A stretch of DNA of 64,000 nucleotides from Polaromonas sp. A23 (GTDB lineage: Bacteria; Pseudomonadota; Gammaproteobacteria; Burkholderiales; Burkholderiaceae_C), in NCBI RefSeq assembly GCF_002001015.1, contig NZ_MUNO01000010.1, forward strand, positions 157,361 through 221,360. The letters run 5' to 3'. Made by a program: the position numbers and the translations under genes. Shown here piece by piece: positions 31,570 through 40,044 of this stretch. The notes beneath the pieces were generated by a model. That model saw nothing but the letters and a program-made list of their open reading frames with translations. It did no database searches and was not told the DNA's origin. Position 1 is the first letter of the stretch. Each line of letters begins with the position of its first letter.

Positions 31570-33303
31570 CTAGCCGTCCTGCCGGCGCAGGATCGCACCC
31601 GAACGGCAGGCGCTGCTCACATCGAGCGAAGGCTGGTAACTTGACGAATGCACGTCCAATAGTCCCAGCACGCTGTGATACAGATTGTCATGCGTCAAGA
31701 CCGCGTCGCGCGCGCCTGCAAGGCATTTGCGGTCTACGTTCGAGCGCCGCAATGTCTCATTGCCGAACCAGCCGACGAAGGCCACGTGCTTTTGCGCGTC
31801 GGGTGCCAGCGCATACGGCAGGCCGTGCAGGAACAGACCGTATTCACCCAGGGATTCGCCGTGGTCGCTCATGTATAGCAGCGAGGTATCGAAGTGGCGT
31901 TCTTCCGACTTCAGCCAGTCTATCGCCCGGGCCAGGAACAAATCAGTTTCGACGATGCTGTTGTCATAGGCGTTGACTACTTCGGGCAGTGGACATTCCG
32001 AGATGGCGCTGGTCGCACATTCCGGTTTGAATTTTTTGCTGGAAAGTGATGAGCGCTTGAAATAGGCAGGGCCATGGCTGCCCATCTGGTGCATGACCAC
32101 GACCACCCCTTTCCTGCTGCGCTGCGGGTCGAGCGCCGCGATGCGCGCGTCCAGCCCATACAGCATGGCCTGGTCCAGGCATTCGCCGTCCACGCACAGA
32201 TGGCGGCCCATGGCGTCAGGCAGACCATTGGAGGCCTGGGCGCTGGGGATGCGTGCGCAGACACCCTTGCAGCCGGCCTGGTTGTCCAGCCAGAGCACGG
32301 CCAGCCCAGCGGCCTGCAGCACGTCCAGCAGGTTCTCGTGGTCCATCTTGCGCTTTTCGAATGCCACCTTGCCGAGCGGGGAAAACATGCAAGGTACCGA
32401 AGCCAGCGTGTTGGTGCCGCAGGAGCGCACATTGCGAAAGCTCACCACGTCGCGCGTCGCGAGCTCGGGCGTTGTGTTGCGTTCGTAGCCGTTCAGGCCG
32501 AAATGGTCGCCCCGCGCAGTCTCGCCGATCACCAACAGCATCAGGGGGCGGCGCTGCTGTGTCGCATAGCTCGCGCCCAATGCCGCGTCGGCAGAAACAG
32601 GCACCAGTCCCTTGGCACGCTTGAACAGCGGCTTGAGGTTGTAGACAGCGGCGGCGGCCACGGTGGACAGCGGGTTGAGCATGTAGCGCAGTTGCGTGTT
32701 GTTGCGCAGGAAAGGCGCAAGCAGCCGGTAACCTGCCGCCGCCGTCCCGGCAGTGATCAAAAGCGCCAGCAGAAAGAGCAGCGTGGAGCGCACGAGCTGC
32801 CTCCACGCGCCGCCGCCTACCAGCGGCACGCGCGCGACCCACAAGACAGGCAGCGCGGCCGCCAGCAACACATTGCCCAGCAAGGCCCAGCTGACGATAT
32901 CGCGCGCCTCGCGCAGGTCTGTCTGCGCGGTGTTGCCGATCATGGTGGCGTCAATCATGATGCCGTAGACGAGCATGTAGTGTTGCGCAACCCCGGCGAT
33001 GACAAGTATCGCAATCCACACCGGCTTCATGAAACGCGTCCACGCCGTCAGCGACAGCAAAGCGGCCGTGAGGCCGAACACCAACAGGCCGAGAGTGATG
33101 CTCTCGGGAACCAGCGTGACGGCATGGGGCAAGCGCGCAATCTCCAGCCACAAGGCCGCATTGCCAACAGTCAGGAGCCACAGCGACAACACGAGAACGA
33201 CGAACTGCGGCGAACGGGGCGCTTGCCACGTTCTCGACGCTACGTGCGTCACCCGATGAAGTAGATTGATCGGCGTATGCGGGGAAGTGGAAACAGGAGG
33301 CAT
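31570..33303 (-). CDS. eptA: Lipid A phosphoethanolamine transferase, EptA-like
   Basis: A 577-residue inner-membrane enzyme. Five membrane helices in the first ~200 residues are followed by a periplasmic sulfatase-fold domain. The nucleophile lies in VIGETARGDHFGLNGYERNT (T262), the zinc-site segments are MHQMGSHGPAYF and LYMSDHGESLGEYGLFLHG, and the cysteines occur in pairs as expected for disulfides. It transfers phosphoethanolamine to lipid A, lowering surface charge, a basis of polymyxin resistance. It is divergent from a PmrAB-like two-component system. In-frame ATG at 33303. Confidence 0.9.
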   Translation of the reverse strand: MPPVSTSPHTPINLLHRVTHVASRTWQAPRSPQFVVLVLSLWLLTVGNAALWLEIARLPHAVTLVPESITLGLLVFGLTAALLSLTAWTRFMKPVWIAILVIAGVAQHYMLVYGIMIDATMIGNTAQTDLREARDIVSWALLGNVLLAAALPVLWVARVPLVGGGAWRQLVRSTLLFLLALLITAGTAAAGYRLLAPFLRNNTQLRYMLNPLSTVAAAAVYNLKPLFKRAKGLVPVSADAALGASYATQQRRPLMLLVIGETARGDHFGLNGYERNTTPELATRDVVSFRNVRSCGTNTLASVPCMFSPLGKVAFEKRKMDHENLLDVLQAAGLAVLWLDNQAGCKGVCARIPSAQASNGLPDAMGRHLCVDGECLDQAMLYGLDARIAALDPQRSRKGVVVVMHQMGSHGPAYFKRSSLSSKKFKPECATSAISECPLPEVVNAYDNSIVETDLFLARAIDWLKSEERHFDTSLLYMSDHGESLGEYGLFLHGLPYALAPDAQKHVAFVGWFGNETLRRSNVDRKCLAGARDAVLTHDNLYHSVLGLLDVHSSSYQPSLDVSSACRSGAILRRQDG

Positions 33304-33409
33304 GCATCAACCATAAGAGCTGGGCGTGAGCCTGGCCTGAACGCCGCACTCAGGAACCGTTCAGGTTGGCCTGCAGCTGCATTTACAATGATTTATTTGG
33401 TGTCAACCC

Positions 33410-34084
33410 TTGCGCATCCTGCTTGTTGAAGACGACGTGCCCTTGGCCGAAGCGGTTTGCGGCTACCTGCGCGCCAAGGCGTTTGTGGTCGACAGCGTGG
33501 GCAGCCTCGCAGAAGCGCGCGCCGCGATTGCCAGCGCGCAGTATGCAGCGGTGTTGCTGGACCTGCACCTGCGGGACGGCGATGGCCTGGCGCTGCTGCC
33601 GTCGTTGCGCGCGCTGCGTGAGCAACCCATGGTGATTGTGCTGACTGCGCGCGACCAGGTCAGCGACCGGATCCGCGGACTGGACGCAGGCGCTGACGAC
33701 TACCTGATCAAGCCCTACGACCCTGAAGAGTTGCTGGCACGTTTGCGCGCGGTGGAGCGCCGCAAGAGCGGCAGCGAGACGCCTGTGCTGACATTCGGCA
33801 ACCTGGAAATCGACTTGGCGCGCGACCTGGTCAAGAAGAACGGAGTCCCGGTGATCCTCACGCAAAAGGAGTGGGCCTTGCTGCGCGTGATGGCCGGGAA
33901 ACCCGAGCGCATCCATACCCGCGAGGCGCTCCAGGATGCCTTGTACGGCTTCGATGATGAGGCCGATAGCAACACGCTGGAAGTCTTCGTCAGCCGACTG
34001 CGCCGCAAGCTCGGGCGCGACTGCATCCAGACGCTGCGAGGGCTGGGCTATCGACTGACTGCGGCCAGGGATGACGCGCAATGA
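33410..34084 (+). CDS. OmpR-family response regulator (PmrA/QseB-like)
   Basis: A 224-residue regulator. The receiver domain has the phosphoacceptor D51 (VLLDLHLRDGDG), acidic pocket EDD (7-9) and LIKPYDPEELLARL. The C-terminal winged helix runs from about 130 to 218 (LTQKEWALLRVMAG; VFVSRLRRKLG). The only suitable start is TTG at 33410 (LRILLVEDD), with a weak GGTG upstream. Its stop overlaps the kinase start (ATGA at 34081-34084), so the two are co-translated. Position opposite eptA suggests control of lipid A modification. Confidence 0.9.
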   Translation: MRILLVEDDVPLAEAVCGYLRAKAFVVDSVGSLAEARAAIASAQYAAVLLDLHLRDGDGLALLPSLRALREQPMVIVLTARDQVSDRIRGLDAGADDYLIKPYDPEELLARLRAVERRKSGSETPVLTFGNLEIDLARDLVKKNGVPVILTQKEWALLRVMAGKPERIHTREALQDALYGFDDEADSNTLEVFVSRLRRKLGRDCIQTLRGLGYRLTAARDDAQ

Positions 34085-35415
34085 CGGCGCGCATGAGTCT
34101 GGCAAAGCGTCTGAGCCGCGCACTGATCCTGTGGGTAGGCGGCGTCTGGATGCTGTGCATCCTCGGCGTGAGCTGGTATGTCTACCGCGAGATCAACCAC
34201 AACTTCGACAACGAGTTGACCGAGAGCTCGCACCGGATGTTTGACATCGCAATCCACGACTGGGACAGGGTGGGTGCGTCCACCCCCAGCGCACCGGTAC
34301 TGGCGCCTGAACCACTGATTCCCGGCGACGAGCTTATCTTTCACCTGGTGGACGACAACGGTCGCGTGCTGATGCGATCGGCGCAATCGCCGCAGCAAAC
34401 CTTCGGCGTGCCGCTGGCGACCGGTTTCGCCGACTCGGGCCTTTGGCGCATCTACACGGTGCGCCATCCTGCGCGGCCCCTGTACCTGCAACTGGCGGAC
34501 CCACTGGAAGAGCGTCGTGCCGGCCTCAAGAGCACGTTGCTGGGACTTGCGTTACCGATGGCCGCCGTGCTGCCGCTGCTGGCCCTGCTCCTGCGTACGA
34601 TTGCTCGCCGCGAGCTGCGGATCCTGGAGCGGCTGGAGGAAGAGATCGCTTTGCGCAGCGGCACCGATCTGCGTCCGATCTCCCTGTCGGGGGCGCCCTC
34701 GGAGTTGCACTCGGTGGGCGACCATGTCAACCGGCTGCTGGAGCGCCTGTCGCATTCACTGGACGTGGAGCGTTCGCTGGCCGCCAACGCAGCTCACGAG
34801 TTGCGCACGCCGCTTGCAGCGGTGCGGCTGCGTTTGCACACTGCGCTGGAGCATGGACTGGACCCGACTGACGTGCAGGCGGCTTTGGAGGCGCTGAACA
34901 TTCTCAGTCACCGCACAGAAAAATTGCTGCAGCTGTCGCGAGCCGAATCGGGCGCAGCCCTGGGACACCAGCCCGTCGACTTGGTGCAACTGGCTGCTAC
35001 CGTGGTGCAGGAGTTCTGGCAGACCGAACCGCTGCGTCAGCGACTCGACCTTCAAGTTCCGGACGGTGGCATGCTCCCCGCTTTGGGCGACGCTGACTCG
35101 ATCGCAATCGCGCTGCGCAACCTGATAGAGAACGCCCTTCGTTACGGCAAGGAATCGGCGGTGGTGGTTGTGGTTGAAGCGCCCTGCACGCTGATTGTGC
35201 GAGACATGGGCGCGGGCGTCGACGCCAGCAAGCTGCAGGACCTGTTGCAACGTCATGTACGGCAAGTGAAAGACGGCGCGGGCTACGGCCTGGGCCTGTC
35301 GATCGTCAACACGATTGTCCAAAACCATGGTGGGACACTGTCGCTTCGCTCTCCCGTGCCGGGTACGGCAGGAGGGTTAGAGGCACGCATCGATTTTCTT
35401 CAGCCACAGGCCTAA
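34081..35415 (+). CDS. Sensor histidine kinase (PmrB/QseC-like)
   Basis: A 444-residue kinase with two membrane helices (about 14-34 and 151-172) enclosing a ~115-residue periplasmic sensor. A HAMP-like linker leads to an H box (AANAAHELRTPLAAVRLRL, His239), N box (NLIENALRYG), G1 (VRDMGAGVD) and G2 (GAGYGLGLSIV). It partners the overlapping response regulator. The sensor region is acidic and includes HDWDRVGAS, but no ExxE iron-binding motif as in Salmonella PmrB is obvious. The stimulus is therefore open. Confidence 0.9.
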   Translation: MTARMSLAKRLSRALILWVGGVWMLCILGVSWYVYREINHNFDNELTESSHRMFDIAIHDWDRVGASTPSAPVLAPEPLIPGDELIFHLVDDNGRVLMRSAQSPQQTFGVPLATGFADSGLWRIYTVRHPARPLYLQLADPLEERRAGLKSTLLGLALPMAAVLPLLALLLRTIARRELRILERLEEEIALRSGTDLRPISLSGAPSELHSVGDHVNRLLERLSHSLDVERSLAANAAHELRTPLAAVRLRLHTALEHGLDPTDVQAALEALNILSHRTEKLLQLSRAESGAALGHQPVDLVQLAATVVQEFWQTEPLRQRLDLQVPDGGMLPALGDADSIAIALRNLIENALRYGKESAVVVVVEAPCTLIVRDMGAGVDASKLQDLLQRHVRQVKDGAGYGLGLSIVNTIVQNHGGTLSLRSPVPGTAGGLEARIDFLQPQA

Positions 35416-35531
35416 GCAGCATCGCAGCAAGCAGATCGACCCTGTTCGCGCGCTGAAACGAACCGGGTGAACCGGCTGCATGCCCATGCAATACATCGCA
35501 CGACGCATGGTGTTGATATTCGAAGGTAATT

Positions 35532-35608
35532 TGGTGCGGCTGGCGGGGATCGAACCCACGACCCTTGGCTTCGGAGGCCAATACTCTATCCACTGAGCTA
35601 CAGCCGCA
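35532..35608 (-). tRNA. tRNA-Arg (anticodon CCG)
   Basis: On the minus strand a full cloverleaf is present. The acceptor stem TGCGGCT pairs with AGCCGCA, followed by an encoded CCA. The D arm is GCTCAGTGGATAGAGT-like, the anticodon arm TTGGC-CTCCGAA-GCCAA with loop positions 34-36 CCG (reads the CGG codon, Arg), and the T arm GTGGGTTCGATCCC. Flanks 35416-35531 and 35609-35740 hold nothing else that I recognise. Confidence 0.95.
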
Positions 35609-35746
35609 ACGCTGAAACAAGGAATCTGCGCGCTTTGCAGCATGCAGGAACCCCGCAGGAGCCGGCGCCGTGAGCACCCACCCCTGTGTAAGGGTTCGAT
35701 TCTATCAGCCGGCCAGCCCGTATCCGGGGATTACAGGTGCGGCGGC

Positions 35747-35752
35747 TATAAT
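35747..35752 (+). promoter_or_regulatory. Putative -10 element for the cytochrome c gene
   Basis: A perfect TATAAT lies 59 bp upstream of the ATG at 35811; no good -35 hexamer is seen at 16-18 bp. It is an AT-rich point in a GC-rich region. Confidence 0.35.
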
Positions 35753-35810
35753 CGAAGGTTGTCGAATATGAGTTGCTTTAGTTACCGATTTTCAGTTTTT
35801 TGAGGAAGCC

Positions 35811-36371
35811 ATGAGCGCAAACGATCACACGACGGCCCACGAAGAAGACCACTCAGGCCCCATCAAAACACCCAAGCAGCTCCTGCTTGCCGTTTTCTTC
35901 TCTTTTGTCGTCCCTATTTTTGCCATCATTGCGCTGGTTTATTACGTCACTTCTGACAACAAGCCCGCCGCCGGCGCCGGCGATCACGAGAAAGCCATTG
36001 CCCAGCGCATCCAGAAAGTTGGCATGGTCGAGATTCGCGATGCGAACCGCCCGCTGAAACCCGGTAGCGAAGTGTTTGCAGCCCAATGCGCCGCCTGCCA
36101 CGCCACAGGCGTTGCGGGTGCACCGAAACTCGGCGACGCAGCGGCCTGGGGCCCTCGCATCGGGACAGGCTACGCAGCCCTGCTCAACTCCGCACTCAAA
36201 GGCAAGGGCGCCATGGGTCCACAAGGCGGCGGTGATTTTGACGACGTGGAAATCGGCAAGGCCGTGGTGCACATGGCCAACGCCGCAGGCGGGAAATTCG
36301 CAGAACCCCAGAAAGCGGCCGCTCCAGCCGGTACCGTAGCAGCCGCGCCGGTTGCAGCTCCTGCCAAATAA
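35811..36371 (+). CDS. Membrane-anchored c-type cytochrome (cytochrome c5-like)
   Basis: A 186-residue protein. A His/Asp-rich cytoplasmic N-terminus is followed by one membrane helix (about 24-46) and a periplasmic class I cytochrome domain with a single haem site CAACH (C93, C96, H97). A probable Met ligand lies in GKGAMGPQGGG and a VVHMANAAGG helix follows, as in cytochrome c5 proteins. An Ala/Pro-rich tail (about 160-186) follows. It would carry electrons at the periplasmic face of the inner membrane. A strong terminator follows. Confidence 0.9.
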   Translation: MSANDHTTAHEEDHSGPIKTPKQLLLAVFFSFVVPIFAIIALVYYVTSDNKPAAGAGDHEKAIAQRIQKVGMVEIRDANRPLKPGSEVFAAQCAACHATGVAGAPKLGDAAAWGPRIGTGYAALLNSALKGKGAMGPQGGGDFDDVEIGKAVVHMANAAGGKFAEPQKAAAPAGTVAAAPVAAPAK

Positions 36372-36387
36372 CGAATCTGGCTCCCTT

Positions 36388-36418
36388 TAAAAAAGCCGGT
36401 CACAGACCGGCTTTTTTA
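36388..36418 (+). terminator. Rho-independent terminator after the cytochrome c gene
   Basis: The stem AGCCGGTC / GACCGGCT with a 3-base loop (ACA) is followed by TTTTTT and preceded by an A-run. It lies about 20 bp after the stop. The A-run makes it potentially bidirectional, so it could also end the transcript of the gene at 36464-37027. Confidence 0.9.
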
Positions 36419-36478
36419 TTGAAAATGGCCTGAACCCCATATTCAACGGACGTAAGCCGCTATTTATTCAGTAGCATC
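36419..36478 (-). repeat. Interspersed repeat family 1, copy 8 (supplies a stop codon)
   Basis: On the minus strand: GCTACTGAATAAATAGC, GGCTTACGTCCG, then GGGGTTCAGGCC and ATTTTC. It is a diverged copy, but all blocks are in order. Its first arm contains the last residues (A-T-E) and TAA stop of the gene at 36464-37027. Confidence 0.55.
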
Positions 36479-37027
36479 TTTCAACTGTTCCCGCCCTGCT
36501 GCAGGGCTGCGCACGTAAGAAAACCGGCGTGGCAACTCCCGGGTCGCAATCTCGACAGGCACCCACAAACCCTGCTCAATCGCGTCGGCAGCCTGGACCA
36601 TGTCCTGGGTATGCACCAAGCCGAAGCCCAAATCGGTCTCCAGGTAGACGCGGCCGTGTTCATCGAGGAGGCAGCGCTGGATGCGTGCGGAGCGGCCAGT
36701 GTGTGCCGTGACCGGGAAATCCGGCGCACTGGCAATGCGCCAGATCAGCGGGGTCGCCTCAAGCTCGACATACACGCGCTGCGGGCCGTTCTGGAAAAAC
36801 CACTGACCGGCCGGATCGCCTTCGTAATTGCGGGAAATGAAATCAATCAGTTTTTCATGCTTGAGCAATGAGCCCTTGCTGCCTGCCGCCCCGCTTGTAA
36901 ATGAGCCGGACACCTGAGCCTTGTCATCGCGCATATACCAGTTGCCACGCGCGTCCAGGCCCAGCCAGCCAAAGCAGTGAGGCACGTTGGGCCATTTGGC
37001 AATAGCCTGGCGAACAATGTCATCCAT
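36464..37027 (-). CDS. Conserved protein of unknown function
   Basis: A 187-residue soluble protein that begins MDDIVRQAIAKWPNVPHCFG and contains WLGLDARGNWYMRDD, WFFQNGPQRVYVELEATPLI and HGRVYLETDLGFGLVH. I recognise the pattern as a conserved beta-proteobacterial family (DUF number not recalled), annotated only as hypothetical. ATG 37027 overlaps the stop of the upstream YheT-like hydrolase by 8 bp (37020-37027), so translation is probably coupled. The last codons and the stop are part of a family 1 repeat, so the native C-terminus may have been replaced. Confidence 0.78.
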   Translation of the reverse strand: MDDIVRQAIAKWPNVPHCFGWLGLDARGNWYMRDDKAQVSGSFTSGAAGSKGSLLKHEKLIDFISRNYEGDPAGQWFFQNGPQRVYVELEATPLIWRIASAPDFPVTAHTGRSARIQRCLLDEHGRVYLETDLGFGLVHTQDMVQAADAIEQGLWVPVEIATRELPRRFSYVRSPAAGREQLKDATE

Positions 37028-38096
37028 GCAGTTCATTTTGCGCTGCTTCCAGCTGCGCCGACAAAAACCCGCACACAGCCTCAGGCATGGCCCGTACATG
37101 GCCCGGGAAGGGCGCAGAGGGGAATCCAACATGACCTCCCTCGTCCGGTTGCCAAAGCGTCACAGCAGGACTTACATCGCAGGTCTGCGGGAGGCTGGCT
37201 GCCGGTATGAAGGGGTCGTTCAGCGCATTCAACGCGAGCGCCGGCACCGCAATCTGCCGCATGCTGGGTTTGGCGGAGGCACGCCGCCAGTAGTCCTCCG
37301 TATCCTTGAAGCCATGCAAGGGCGCGGTGAAGACGTTGTCAAACGCATACAAGTCGCGAGCAGCGAGCAAGGCCTCGGCGTTGAAGAGGCCCGGGTGTTG
37401 CTCCAGTTTCTTCAGCGCCTTGGGCACCATGGATCGCAAAAACATGCGGGTGTAAACCATCCGGTTGAAACCGCGGCCGATCGCGTGGCCACTGGCAGCC
37501 AGATCCAGAGGGGAACAGACGGAAGCTACGGCCGTGACCAGGCTGCCCGCAGAAGCGCCCATCTCTCCAGCCCAACGCATCAGCGCGTTGCCGCCCAGCG
37601 AAATACCGACTGCAAAGATCGGGCCGGGGTGCAGCATGCGAAAGCGCCGCAGAATCCAGTCAATCTCCTCGAAATCGCCGGAATGATAGGCGCGTGGAGC
37701 GCGGTTCAGTTCACCCGAGCACCCACGAAAATGCGGTACAGCACAGGCCCAGCCGCGCACGCGCGCCACATCCGCAAACGCTTCGGCATAGTGGCTGGCC
37801 GACGAGCCTTCCAGGCCATGAAAAACCACAAGAAGTGGAGCCCCCACGCTCCCCACTGCGTGTGGTTCGCTGCCCCCCGGGGGGGCTGAACTTGCTCGGG
37901 GCGGCCCTTCGCGGCGTTCGGCATCCACGCCGCTGGCATGCTGCGCAAAGTCAACGTCGACAAAATCGTCGTCGGGCGCCAGCCACCGCTCGCGGCGAAA
38001 GCTCGGCGCCTCGGCCAGGTAACGCTGCGAGCGCAAGGCAGCATAAATGGTCTGCAGATTGCCCCCAGGCAACCACCACGGTGCTTTGTAATCCAT
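37020..38096 (-). CDS. YheT-family alpha/beta hydrolase (with repeat-derived insert)
   Basis: A 358-residue hydrolase. The N-terminus (WWLPGGNLQTIYAAL) is typical of YheT. The fold follows with LLVVFHGLEGSS, the nucleophile elbow GISLGGNALMRW, an acid in NALNDPFIP and a catalytic His in PDEGGHVGF. Its natural substrates are unknown; the family has esterase-like members. Between VDVDFAQHA and APLLVVFHG lies an extra ~30-residue Arg/Gly/Pro-rich segment, encoded by a family 2 GC-rich repeat (37838-37919). It is the first gene of a pair with the overlapping unknown gene, with the NTF2-like gene just upstream. Confidence 0.88.
   Translation of the reverse strand: MDYKAPWWLPGGNLQTIYAALRSQRYLAEAPSFRRERWLAPDDDFVDVDFAQHASGVDAERREGPPRASSAPPGGSEPHAVGSVGAPLLVVFHGLEGSSASHYAEAFADVARVRGWACAVPHFRGCSGELNRAPRAYHSGDFEEIDWILRRFRMLHPGPIFAVGISLGGNALMRWAGEMGASAGSLVTAVASVCSPLDLAASGHAIGRGFNRMVYTRMFLRSMVPKALKKLEQHPGLFNAEALLAARDLYAFDNVFTAPLHGFKDTEDYWRRASAKPSMRQIAVPALALNALNDPFIPAASLPQTCDVSPAVTLWQPDEGGHVGFPSAPFPGHVRAMPEAVCGFLSAQLEAAQNELHG
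37838..37919 (+). repeat. GC-rich interspersed repeat family 2, copy D (inside YheT-like gene)
   Basis: GGAGCCCCCACG, CCACTGCGTGTGG, GCTGCCCCCCGGGGGGGC and a CGGCCCTTCGCGGCG end, collinear with the first half of copies A and B. It is read antisense in the hydrolase gene and produces EGPPRASSAPPGGSEPHAVG in frame. Confidence 0.75.
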
Positions 38097-38107
38097 TCCG
38101 GCCAGCC

Positions 38108-38554
38108 TCAGTGCAGCACCTGCGGAGTGTCCGAAATTTCCTGTATTTCGCGGGGAGTGCCGGGGCTGGTGTGGTGCGCCACGAGCCGCCAGCCCTGGGC
38201 GGTCTTGTGATACACGTTCGTGGCAATCACATAGGCGTGAACAGGACCTTCCTCGGTCATCACTTCAATCCGTTCCAGCACGCTGTGCACACTGGCGCTC
38301 ATCGCTTCAACCTTGCGGATTTTTTCGGCATGAGCCCGGATGGTGCCATTAGCGAACATCGCGTCAAACGCGGTCCGTATGGCTGCCGCCCCCACCAGCC
38401 GCGGGCCACCGGGATGGACGCAGACGATGTCGTCCTCGTCGGCCCAGCAGGCCATGAGTTTGTCGATGTCTCCGCCTTGCAGCGCTTCGTAAAACGCTGC
38501 TTCTATATCGTCGGCGTTGCCGCCGTTTGCCTGTGAAACTTTGGGTTTTCGCAT
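38108..38554 (-). CDS. SnoaL/NTF2-like (ketosteroid-isomerase-like) protein
   Basis: A 148-residue protein with an NTF2-like cone fold: DDIEAAFYEALQGGDIDKLM, then CWADEDDIVCVHPGGPRLVG and a C-terminal sheet VYHKTAQGWRLVAHHTSP. Such proteins have diverse roles (isomerase, hydrolase, binding); this subgroup, with the VHPGG loop, is usually annotated as SnoaL-like or DUF4440-like. The active residues cannot be assigned. ATG 38554. It lies 11 bp upstream of the hydrolase start and 4 bp after the stop of the Rossmann protein, so all three are likely one operon. Confidence 0.82.
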   Translation of the reverse strand: MRKPKVSQANGGNADDIEAAFYEALQGGDIDKLMACWADEDDIVCVHPGGPRLVGAAAIRTAFDAMFANGTIRAHAEKIRKVEAMSASVHSVLERIEVMTEEGPVHAYVIATNVYHKTAQGWRLVAHHTSPGTPREIQEISDTPQVLH

Positions 38555-38558
38555 GGAA

Positions 38559-39380
38559 TCATTCGAGTGAGGAACGCTCAGCCGGCTTTGTCGGCTGCCC
38601 CGTATTAAGCCACGCCTGCAACACCTGGTGCATGTTTCGGGCCTGGCTTGCCTGCCAGAGCAATTCCGGTGCCGCCACATGGGTACCCGCTGGAAGGACC
38701 CTGAGGACCCGGTCCACAAATTCGGCCAGCTTTACAGGACGCACCGGCTGCTCGCCTGCCGGGATCATGTATTTGAGGGTTGACAGCATCCAGGCGGCAA
38801 CATTTCCAGGAAAGCCCACCCCGCCCTGTGCAGACTGCTTTTGCGCAGAACGCACCAGCAACACACGCTCAAAGCCCAATGCAGCAACCTGCTGCTCGTC
38901 GATATTGGCCAGCCCGTAACGCAACGCCTGAGGCAGCCGCCCCGGTGCGTGCGGCAACACCAGCACCAGGGTCAGCACGCCACATCGCCTTAGCCACTGT
39001 GCCAGCGGCAGCAATTGTTCCGGTTTCGGCGTCCAGAGCGCGCGCTCGCGATCGTGGTAGAGACGGGGCGGCTCGAACATCACCACCCCCGTCTGCGCAG
39101 GCAGGGTGCATACCGGCCAGGTCGCGATGTCGTCGCCGTGCACCGCGGCAATAGACACTTGCGCCAAACCGGTACTCATGGGCTCGCGCGCCAGCACCTG
39201 GGTGTGGGCAAAACCGCCACTGCCCGCCAGACGACGGAGGACCTCGCTGCCAAGAACGCCGGTGGCGCCCGCAACGATCAGGTCACCCTGGGCACTGCTC
39301 TGGACGGGGTGCGGTTTGAGGGATGCATGCAGGGCTTGCAGCGGACTGATCTGGAGGGAAAGGACGACATGTGGCGACAT
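38559..39380 (-). CDS. NAD(P)-binding Rossmann protein of unknown substrate
   Basis: A 273-residue protein with a Rossmann motif IVAGATGVLGSEVLRRLAG at about residue 36, as in NmrA- or SDR-like proteins, followed by a region with little similarity to known enzymes (LYHDRERALWTPKPEQLLPL; KYMIPAGEQPVRPVKLAEFV). The SDR catalytic Y-x-x-x-K is not evident, so it may be an atypical or regulatory member. It is the first gene of a minus-strand group with the NTF2-like and YheT-like genes and is divergent from lemA (43 bp). Confidence 0.7.
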   Translation of the reverse strand: MSPHVVLSLQISPLQALHASLKPHPVQSSAQGDLIVAGATGVLGSEVLRRLAGSGGFAHTQVLAREPMSTGLAQVSIAAVHGDDIATWPVCTLPAQTGVVMFEPPRLYHDRERALWTPKPEQLLPLAQWLRRCGVLTLVLVLPHAPGRLPQALRYGLANIDEQQVAALGFERVLLVRSAQKQSAQGGVGFPGNVAAWMLSTLKYMIPAGEQPVRPVKLAEFVDRVLRVLPAGTHVAAPELLWQASQARNMHQVLQAWLNTGQPTKPAERSSLE

Positions 39381-39423
39381 TCAGCTATGGTAGTGTTGCT
39401 ACATGCAATTTTGGAGGCTTGCC

Positions 39424-40023
39424 ATGAAATCACGCTTTTTAAGCTGGGGCCTTGCCGGCCTCTTCACCCTGCTGCTGTCCGGCTGCGGCTACAACGACTT
39501 TCAACGCCTGGACGAGCAGACCAAGTCGGCCTGGTCGGAAGTACTGAACCAGTACCAGCGCCGCGCCGATCTGGTGCCCAACATCGTGGCCACCGTCAAG
39601 GGTGAGGCGAATTTTGAGCAGGAAACCCTGACCAAGGTTGTGGAGGCCCGCGCCAAGGCAACGTCCATGCAGGTGACCCCCGAAACGCTGAACAACCCTG
39701 AAGCCTTCGCAAAATTCCAGGCTGCCCAGGGTGAGCTCAGTTCAGCCCTGTCGCGCCTGCTGGTGGTAACGGAAAACTACCCCAACCTCAAGGCCAACCA
39801 GGGCTTTCAGGACTTGCGCGTGCAGCTGGAAGGCACCGAGAACCGCATCACCGTGGCGCGCAACCGGTATATCCAGGCCGTGCAGGCCTACAACGTGCTG
39901 GCCCGCAGTTTTCCGAGCAATTTGACAGCGATGGTGTTCGGTTATGCGGTCAAACCGAGCTTCACTGTGCAGAATGAAGCGCAAATCTCGACGCCACCGA
40001 CCGTGGATTTCAATAAAAAATAA
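39424..40023 (+). CDS. LemA family lipoprotein
   Basis: A 199-residue protein with lipobox LLSGC (Cys21), then the LemA helical domain: YNDFQRLDEQTKSAWSEVLN, YQRRADLVPNIVATVKG and ENRITVARNRYIQAVQAYN. It is predicted to be membrane-attached with its helices in the periplasm. The ATG at 39424 has GGAGG seven bases upstream, better than the ATG at 39403. It leads a three-gene group with two TPM-domain proteins, a common bacterial association; the function is not established. Confidence 0.92.
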   Translation: MKSRFLSWGLAGLFTLLLSGCGYNDFQRLDEQTKSAWSEVLNQYQRRADLVPNIVATVKGEANFEQETLTKVVEARAKATSMQVTPETLNNPEAFAKFQAAQGELSSALSRLLVVTENYPNLKANQGFQDLRVQLEGTENRITVARNRYIQAVQAYNVLARSFPSNLTAMVFGYAVKPSFTVQNEAQISTPPTVDFNKK

Positions 40024-40044
40024 GCCCGCTTTTCCAGCGTGCGC

